Shown in pieces: positions 59,437 to 64,000 of a stretch of DNA of 64,000 nucleotides; the stretch's first letter is position 1; each line of letters opens with the position of its first letter. Under the pieces are notes generated by a model that saw only the letters and a list, made by a program, of their open reading frames with translations, was not told where the DNA came from and ran no database searches. The translations under genes and the position numbers were made by a program. Source of the stretch: Terriglobia bacterium (GTDB lineage Bacteria > Acidobacteriota > Terriglobia > Bryobacterales > Bryobacteraceae); NCBI GenBank assembly GCA_020073265.1, contig JAIQFN010000029.1, positions 1-64,000 of the forward strand, read 5' to 3'.

Positions 59437-61746
59437 CTAACGGTCCGCATTGAGTAGCATTGCCAGGACTGCCTTGAGCGGCTCCAGCGGGGGCAGATAC
59501 GGAAGGCGCTTGAGGTGCAGTTGCGGGTTCGCCAGCACCAGTTCGTTCGCCAGGTCCACCGGGTCCGCCGCCCTGACTCGGTCCAGGAGGTCGTCCAGGT
59601 ACAGGTTGTCGCCCAGTTCCGCTTGTTCCAGCAACTCCTGGCCCGCTTGGGAGTACTCTTCGAGCACCCGCGCTAGGCAGCTCTCCAGTTGCAGCTTGAG
59701 TAGTTCCGGGCTGATGTTGCCCAGGGCCGCGACGGCCGCGGGGTGCAGGCGCTGATTGCTCTCCGAGTGCTGGTCTTGATTCGGCGGTGTCCCTTCTCCG
59801 CTCCTCGCTGCGCGCTGCACCATTCGATCACGCATGCGCTTTCTGGCCTCCGCGGCGACTTGCGCCATTGGCGTGCCGCGGGATTCGGCGAACTTCTTCC
59901 TGGCTAGATCGACCTGCCGGGATCGTGGTCTAGGTTCACCGGCATCGTCCGGGTCGCCTGTAGCAGCTCCGGCGGGGAGGGTTTGGGCAGGTTCTGGAGG
60001 TTGAGCGCCGGCGCCAGCGAGTCCGCCAAGTTCTGCTTCGCCGCCTGTATCGGGTTGAGTAGGTCCTCCAGATGTACGTTGTCCCGAGCTGACCCTGCCG
60101 AGTGCGAGATCCGAGGCGGTCTGCTCTGGGCCCTGCATCAGGCGGAGAATTCGGTCACACTTCGACCGATCGTCGCTGTCGTCAGCCAAGATCTCTTCCA
60201 GAGAGCGTAGCTCCCTTTTTGCCGTATTCACTGTCTTCGAATCAGGTCGGGTACGCAGAATATGGTCGTCACAGACATTCATAGCCTCCAACAACTCTGG
60301 CTCCGCGATTTCGTGGCCGCGGAGGTGATCCTTCTTGCTGATCGCCTTTCGGCCATGTTCTGCGATGGCCCCTAGTAGGGTGCGAGCCGGCGCCCATTGC
60401 TCCACGTGAGCGGAAGGGGCGCGCAACGAAAACTTCTGGCTCGCGTAACTAACCTTGGGAAGGAAATGCTCTCCCGTAGCTTTGACAAGGCGGTCTTCAA
60501 GGTCCCGCACGATCACATTAATAGTTCCTGCAGGCAGCGGCTCGTCCGGATGCAACTTTTTGTAAATCTCGTTTACTTCTTCTTCGATCTGTTTTCGTTT
60601 GGAGCTTACAAACGCTGCTACACCGCCGTCAATAAGAGAATCGAGCTTCTTCTTGGCTGCCTTCTCTAACCGGAGATGCTCCTGCTCTAGCAGTGGTTGC
60701 GCCTTCAAAGGCATCCAGCGCACGCCGTCCGCCAAGGGGTAGGTCAGCTTCACTAGCAGCTCGCTCAATCCCTTTCGAAGTTTCTCGAGGGCCTTGCTGT
60801 CTCTCTCATCGAAGATGCGGATGCCGGCGTCGGCTTTGAAAGAAACTCTCTCGGTCCCTAGCTCAGACGCCCTGAGCCACTTGGCAATCGGCAGTTCGAG
60901 CGGTGGGGTGCGGCTGCCCTTATCGATGGTGACGACTTGACCCTTTGCCAGCAGCCGAGCGATTTCCTCTTGCAACGGGTCGGGCTGCGGCATGCCCATT
61001 TCTTTGCAGATGTTGGCGATGGTACGCTCGCGCCTCTGTTCCGCTTCCTGGTCTCCTGCTCGAGTTTGTTGCGGATTGACGGCATCTGCGTTCGTCTTTT
61101 CGGGTGAGCCCAGTTGTCGACAAAGCTCCTCGTATTCGCGCCAACTGTCCGCGGCCGCCTTTGTACCGGGAGCCAGCACGAGGGCCGGAACGTTCATGGT
61201 GAGCGGAGTCAACGGCGCGGATTCAATCCAAGCACTGGCGAACCAATTGAGCCACTGCGAAACCAGGCCTTCCTCGCATTCAAACCCGAAGTTCAGATGT
61301 CCGTCTCCGGCCGCGCCGCACCCGAGGTCTCGCGAGTTCCCCACCCAGAGGTATGAACGGCCACTAGTTGGCTCAGAGAAACAAAGAGCAGACATCGGCG
61401 TAGCGTTGCTATCCAGGCTAATCGGGACCAGTGCCGCCTCCAGACGGCCCTGCAAGGTCTTAATGAGGGTAAGCAGTTCCTGGAGGACCTCGTGCCGAGT
61501 GGGGGAAGCGGCATAGACAGCAACCAACAGCTTTATCTTTAAACAGCGAAAATCGCATCCAAGCCGATCACGTAAAAAGCGAACACCATCGAAATCCAGA
61601 CCCCAGACGATGCCCATTGCTGAACAGTCGAGATCAGGGTCAGGGATGTTCACCCAGGCGGGGATGCCGTAGGAGTCGGCCATTGGCCTGCTCACCGCTG
61701 GCCAAGCGAACGGCGGGCTCAGCCTGTTGATCATACGGCGATTCAT
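59437..61746 (-). CDS. Large element-encoded protein with degenerate PLD-like N-terminus
   Basis: 769 residues from the ATG at 61746, with no signal peptide. Residues 70-180 resemble the second half of a phospholipase-D-type (HKD) domain: LLVAVYAASPTRHEVLQELL, SYLWVGNSRDLG (the G-S/N-x-x-L strand) and LNFGFECEEGLVSQWLNWFASAWIES (N-x-E-x-x-x). The HKD His and Lys seem to be missing, so catalysis by this domain is doubtful. The middle part (about 240-480) is charged and helical with coiled-coil character (LEKAAKKKLDSLIDGG, KRKQIEEEVNEIYKKLHPDE). A Gly/Pro/Ala-rich linker (about 560-640) precedes a helical C-terminus. No family recognised. Divergent from the XRE gene, it could be a defence effector. 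Confidence 0.7.
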   Translation of the reverse strand: MNRRMINRLSPPFAWPAVSRPMADSYGIPAWVNIPDPDLDCSAMGIVWGLDFDGVRFLRDRLGCDFRCLKIKLLVAVYAASPTRHEVLQELLTLIKTLQGRLEAALVPISLDSNATPMSALCFSEPTSGRSYLWVGNSRDLGCGAAGDGHLNFGFECEEGLVSQWLNWFASAWIESAPLTPLTMNVPALVLAPGTKAAADSWREYEELCRQLGSPEKTNADAVNPQQTRAGDQEAEQRRERTIANICKEMGMPQPDPLQEEIARLLAKGQVVTIDKGSRTPPLELPIAKWLRASELGTERVSFKADAGIRIFDERDSKALEKLRKGLSELLVKLTYPLADGVRWMPLKAQPLLEQEHLRLEKAAKKKLDSLIDGGVAAFVSSKRKQIEEEVNEIYKKLHPDEPLPAGTINVIVRDLEDRLVKATGEHFLPKVSYASQKFSLRAPSAHVEQWAPARTLLGAIAEHGRKAISKKDHLRGHEIAEPELLEAMNVCDDHILRTRPDSKTVNTAKRELRSLEEILADDSDDRSKCDRILRLMQGPEQTASDLALGRVSSGQRTSGGPTQPDTGGEAELGGLAGAGAQPPEPAQTLPAGAATGDPDDAGEPRPRSRQVDLARKKFAESRGTPMAQVAAEARKRMRDRMVQRAARSGEGTPPNQDQHSESNQRLHPAAVAALGNISPELLKLQLESCLARVLEEYSQAGQELLEQAELGDNLYLDDLLDRVRAADPVDLANELVLANPQLHLKRLPYLPPLEPLKAVLAMLLNADR

Positions 61747-61747
61747 T

Positions 61748-61766
61748 ATAGTCTATGTTGGACTAT
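61748..61766. promoter_or_regulatory. Palindromic operator between the PLD-like and XRE genes
   Basis: ATAGTC (61748-61753) and GACTAT (61761-61766) are perfect inverted 6-mers with a 7-base spacer, in the 64-base divergent promoter region. It is right next to the ATG of the minus-strand gene, so a dimeric XRE protein bound here would block that gene's start. Confidence 0.6.
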
Positions 61767-61810
61767 TCGATCTTGGGTTGTAGCCTAATTCCGTTGCGTT
61801 CACGGACGCA

Positions 61811-62068
61811 ATGGAGAAGTCCATCCACTCAGCCAGTTACGCCGTATTCCTAAAGGTCTTGAAAAAGGCACGCGAGGATGCGGGCCTCACTCAGACGGAA
61901 CTTGCACAAAAGATCGGAGAGACGCAGACCTTCATCAGCAAGTGTGAGCGGGGCGAGCGACGCGTTGACGTGGTCGAGCTCCGCACCGTCTGTCAAGCAT
62001 TTGGTCTTAGCCTGAAGCAGTTTGTTGCGACGCTTGAGAAGGCGATGAGCAAGGTCAAGCGATCCTGA
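61811..62068 (+). CDS. XRE-family helix-turn-helix regulator
   Basis: 85 residues, a single HTH domain: LKKAREDAGLTQTELAQKIGETQTFISKCERGERRVDVVELRTVCQA, with the Q-x-x-x-A and S-K-x-E-x-G-x-R-x-x-x-x-x-E-L motifs of Cro/CI-type repressors. Transcribed away from the PLD-like gene with a 64-base shared upstream region that holds a palindrome. It most likely represses the pair. Confidence 0.9.
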   Translation: MEKSIHSASYAVFLKVLKKAREDAGLTQTELAQKIGETQTFISKCERGERRVDVVELRTVCQAFGLSLKQFVATLEKAMSKVKRS

Positions 62069-62099
62069 AGGAGGCAAAGCTCTACCAAATTGACAGCAA

Positions 62100-62276
62100 C
62101 TATTTCCCATTGCCCTCCTTCTTCTCCCAACGTGCTGCGGCGGCTTTTTTGGCGACTTGAGAGCGCTGATCGGCCGTGAGTTTCTCCATCCGGGCCTTTG
62201 CGCCGAGCTTCCCGCCCTTCGAACCGGCCTTCCGAAAGAATTCTCGTGCCTCAGCCGAAAGCTTACCTCGCGCCAT
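62100..62276 (-). CDS. Small basic protein with GGK-RA-K-L-T...KAAAARW motif
   Basis: 58 residues, starting ATG at 62276, stop at 62100. The sequence starts MARGKLSAEAREFFRKAGSK, then GGKLGAKARMEKLTADQRSQ, then VAKKAAAARW. Such short lysine/alanine-rich proteins with a K-G-G-K-x-x-A-x-x-x-x-x-L-T-x-x-x-R and a terminal A-A-x-A-R-W are widespread in mobile elements. Function unknown. Confidence 0.6.
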   Translation of the reverse strand: MARGKLSAEAREFFRKAGSKGGKLGAKARMEKLTADQRSQVAKKAAAARWEKKEGNGK

Positions 62277-62283
62277 CCCTAGA

Positions 62284-62369
62284 GCTTAACCCCCTACGGC
62301 ATTACTCGCAATCCGACTCCATTGACAGCCCAAGGGGGTTAAGCATATGCTGAAGGGGGTACGGCATGA
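62284..62369. promoter_or_regulatory. Repeat array upstream of the recombinase
   Basis: GCTTAACCCCCT (62284-62295) is repeated in inverse orientation as AGGGGGTTAAGC (62333-62344), a perfect 12-bp inverted pair. TACGGCAT occurs at both 62295 and 62359, next to C5 and G5 runs respectively. Together they may be the recombinase's own binding or recombination (res-like) sites, or operators of the divergent small protein and recombinase genes. Confidence 0.5.
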
Positions 62370-62394
62370 CAGAAGTCGACTCGCAAGGAGCAGT

Positions 62395-63006
62395 ATGAAG
62401 ACCGCCATTTACGCCCGAGTGTCCACGACCGACCAAACCAACGCGATCCAGGTCCGTGAATTGAAGGAGTACGTCGAGCGCCGTGGGTGGGAACTGGAGG
62501 GGACCTATCAGGACCAGATGAGCGGTGCCAAAGTCTCGCGCCCAGGGCTCGATCAACTCATGGCGGATGCCCGGCGAAGGAAGTTCGACGTAGTGGTCGT
62601 CTGGAAGCTAGATCGGTTCGGCCGCTCACTCGTGCATTGCGTTTCTGGGATTCAGGAACTAGCCGGCCTCGGGATCCGGTTCATTGCCACCTCGCAGGGC
62701 CTCGATACGGACGAGTCCAACCCGGCTAGCAAGCTTCTAATGCACATCCTGGCTGCCGTAGCGCAGTTCGAGCGGGAATTGATTCGCGAACGCGTCAGCG
62801 CTGGCATGAAGGCCGCCAAGGCGCACGGCACTAAGACTGGGAACGCAATTGGGCGCCCGCGTCGGATCTTCAATCGCGATGAAGTGGTGCGGCTACGGGA
62901 ATCAGGGCTCTCGATCGAGAAGATAGCCCTTCAGGTGCACATCGGTGTTGGGACCGTGGTTCGGGTCCTCCAGACGGTCGGTAAGGTCCAGGATCATGTG
63001 GCCTAG
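62395..63006 (+). CDS. Small serine recombinase (resolvase/invertase family)
   Basis: 203 residues from the ATG at 62395 with AAGGAG upstream. The catalytic serine is in AIYARVSTTDQT (residue 10). The arginines and signature are complete (VWKLDRFGRSLVHCV, LLMHILAAVAQFERELIRERVSAGM). The C-terminal HTH is RDEVVRLRESGLSIEKIALQVHIGVGTVVRVLQ. It can invert or resolve DNA at short sites. It is not the type usually integrating at tRNA genes, so the element's integrase probably lies beyond the window. Confidence 0.94.
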   Translation: MKTAIYARVSTTDQTNAIQVRELKEYVERRGWELEGTYQDQMSGAKVSRPGLDQLMADARRRKFDVVVVWKLDRFGRSLVHCVSGIQELAGLGIRFIATSQGLDTDESNPASKLLMHILAAVAQFERELIRERVSAGMKAAKAHGTKTGNAIGRPRRIFNRDEVVRLRESGLSIEKIALQVHIGVGTVVRVLQTVGKVQDHVA

Positions 63007-63554
63007 CGAACCGTAACGTTAGCCTTGGGGTAGTCGCCTCTTACCAGCGTTGTCAGATCTCGCTTCGTGGTGTAGCTAACGCGTCGGGAGGGGCACGATT
63101 CTTAGCCAAAATTGTAGTTGCCAAAGCCTCCAAGGAAACCAAAACGCCACAGGGTGCCACAGTGTGAGATAGCCGGGCCGAAGCCCGGAGTTGCACATGA
63201 ATGAGACGTTTACATTGGTAGGGGCGACGCGATTTTGAACGCCCGACCCCCTGCGCCCATGCAGATTCCGAATCTTCCGTAAGCCCCTACTTAGCTGTTC
63301 CTTCCGGTTCAAGCTGTTGCGGACCTTGTTGAGACCGAGGGCAAGAACTTTGAGGCTTTCGGCAAGTACAAAATCATTTACACTTACTCAAGCGACCACT
63401 ACCACCCACAAGAAAGTCGCTCATCACGACCAAGACTCTACTGGTCCATGTTAAGTTCGGAGATCACCGTGCGACGATCAAACGCTTGGATCTCCACGAT
63501 TTGGTGTCGTCGGATCGGTGGCAGTGCGTCCCAGACGCGCGCGATGCTGGTGGA
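63007..63554. other. Stretch without a supported gene
   Basis: About 550 bases after the recombinase. Open frames are present on both strands but none has a recognisable motif or ribosome site. One frame near 63316-63420 reads VADLVETEGKNFEAFGKYKI, which may be debris of an unknown gene. Confidence 0.45.
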
Positions 63555-63746
63555 GATATAGTGCGCGATCCCGATGTCGCGGCCCTGGTTCGGAATATAA
63601 TGATCGAAGTCGAGGCCGTGGCCAACAAGCAGGGACTCGAACTGCCGGTCTCGATCGACCAGCGCATTGCCGGAGCCGGAAAAGTGGGCGAGCACAAGAC
63701 TTCCATGCTGCAGGTCCTGGAGGCTGGGCGTTCAATGAAACTCGAT
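63555..63746 (+). pseudogene. C-terminal fragment of ketopantoate reductase (PanE/ApbA)
   Basis: The frame (ATG at 63600 in phase) reads IMIEVEAVANKQGLELPVSI, then AGKVGEHKTSMLQVLEAGRS, the C-terminal helical domain of 2-dehydropantoate 2-reductase, including the K-x-S-M-x-Q-D-L-E-x-G-R-x-x-E motif with D changed to V and E to K. Its Rossmann half is absent upstream. It is fused in frame to an MFS fragment at 63747. A decayed leftover. Confidence 0.75.
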
Positions 63747-64000
63747 ATGCTTCGGACCCAGCACTTCTACGTTCTCTTCAGCATGGCTCTCATGAATGGG
63801 CATCGGGGGGCTGATGGTGACCGGGCAGGTGCCTCTCCCATGACCGATACGCTCAAGATCGGGGCCGCCGCGCTCATGCTGTCGCTCACGTTGAACCCGC
63901 TCGGCAACGGTGGCGCGCGCATTTTCTGGGGTTGGGTTACGGACCACATGGGCCAGCGAACCATGGCCACAGCGTTTTCTCTGCAATCGGTGTTCCTGAT
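63747..64000 (+). pseudogene. Fragment of an OFA-type MFS transporter with compensating frameshifts
   Basis: MLRTQHFYVLFSMALM and DTLKIGAAALMLSLTLNPLGNGGARIFWGWVTDHMG match the middle of oxalate/formate-antiporter-family (OFA) transporters, including the R-I-F-W-G-W-x-x-D loop. Between about 63791 and 63840 the expected MGIGGLMVTGQV lies in a shifted frame (readable from ATG at 63796), and the original frame is then restored, so two indels cancel out. It runs off the right edge. Likely non-functional. Confidence 0.7.

Noticed and set aside
62395-63006. Serine recombinase as the enzyme that integrated the element into the tRNA
   Set aside because: tRNA 3'-end sites are generally used by tyrosine integrases, and this is a small resolvase-type protein. 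The integrase probably lies outside the window.
63076-63312. 78-codon minus-strand frame after the recombinase
   Set aside because: No ribosome site, no motif and odd composition.

Overview
The window is high-GC bacterial DNA, most probably from an acidobacterium of the Solibacter/Bryobacter group. The evidence is a secreted Ig-like protein ending in the C-terminal domain named for Candidatus Solibacter (TIGR03437), a very large TonB receptor with an N-terminal carboxypeptidase-regulatory domain, a complete type II secretion operon with an unusual gene order, and GlnE plus GlnD. Most of the window is ordinary chromosome with tightly packed genes, many joined by 4-base stop/start overlaps.

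Layout. 1-6200: the end of a molybdopterin-binding gene that looks internally deleted, glnE and a MOSC gene, a VapC remnant, a Tat-type Gfo/Idh/MocA oxidoreductase and nadD. 6200-14000: a 1175-residue lipase-like/CHAT-protease fusion, then an SDR-ispF-ispD-PIN/TRAM operon, an RRM RNA-binding protein and a small secreted protein. 14100-20200: glnD, a TlpA-like thioredoxin, a collapsed VapBC module, and a radical SAM/SPASM-glycosyltransferase fusion. 20300-33300: an ECF sigma factor, a zinc-finger anti-sigma factor and an exported protein run directly into gspE-F-G-H-I-J-K-L-M-C-(small exported protein)-gspD. 33800-41400: four secreted or unassigned proteins, two of them very large. 41400-45350: tRNA-Gln, a CHAD domain split over two genes, a Ppx/GppA phosphatase, and two tandem thymidylate-kinase-like genes. 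45400-49900: the large TonB receptor and a TSUP/DUF1634 transporter pair. 49900-59000: a sensory operon made of a TonB receptor, an ABC_sub_bind periplasmic protein, a five-PAS/GAF histidine kinase and two response regulators (HDOD and degenerate HD).

From about 59080 to the right edge the window appears to enter an integrated element. The 3' half of a tRNA with anticodon CAT (tRNA-Ile2 type) stands at 59081-59133 without its 5' half, which is what an attachment site looks like at one end of a tRNA-targeting island. Behind it are paired short repeats, a 769-residue protein with a degenerate PLD-like N-terminus, a divergent XRE regulator with a palindromic operator between them, a 58-residue basic protein, a small serine recombinase preceded by a repeat array, and a decayed chimera of ketopantoate reductase and an OFA-type MFS transporter. 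This PLD-like/XRE unit is the strongest candidate for an undescribed (possibly defence) system. The lipase-CHAT fusion, the radical SAM-glycosyltransferase fusion and the TonB/ABC_sub_bind/PAS-kinase operon are the next best. All calls come from reading the sequence; no database search was run.
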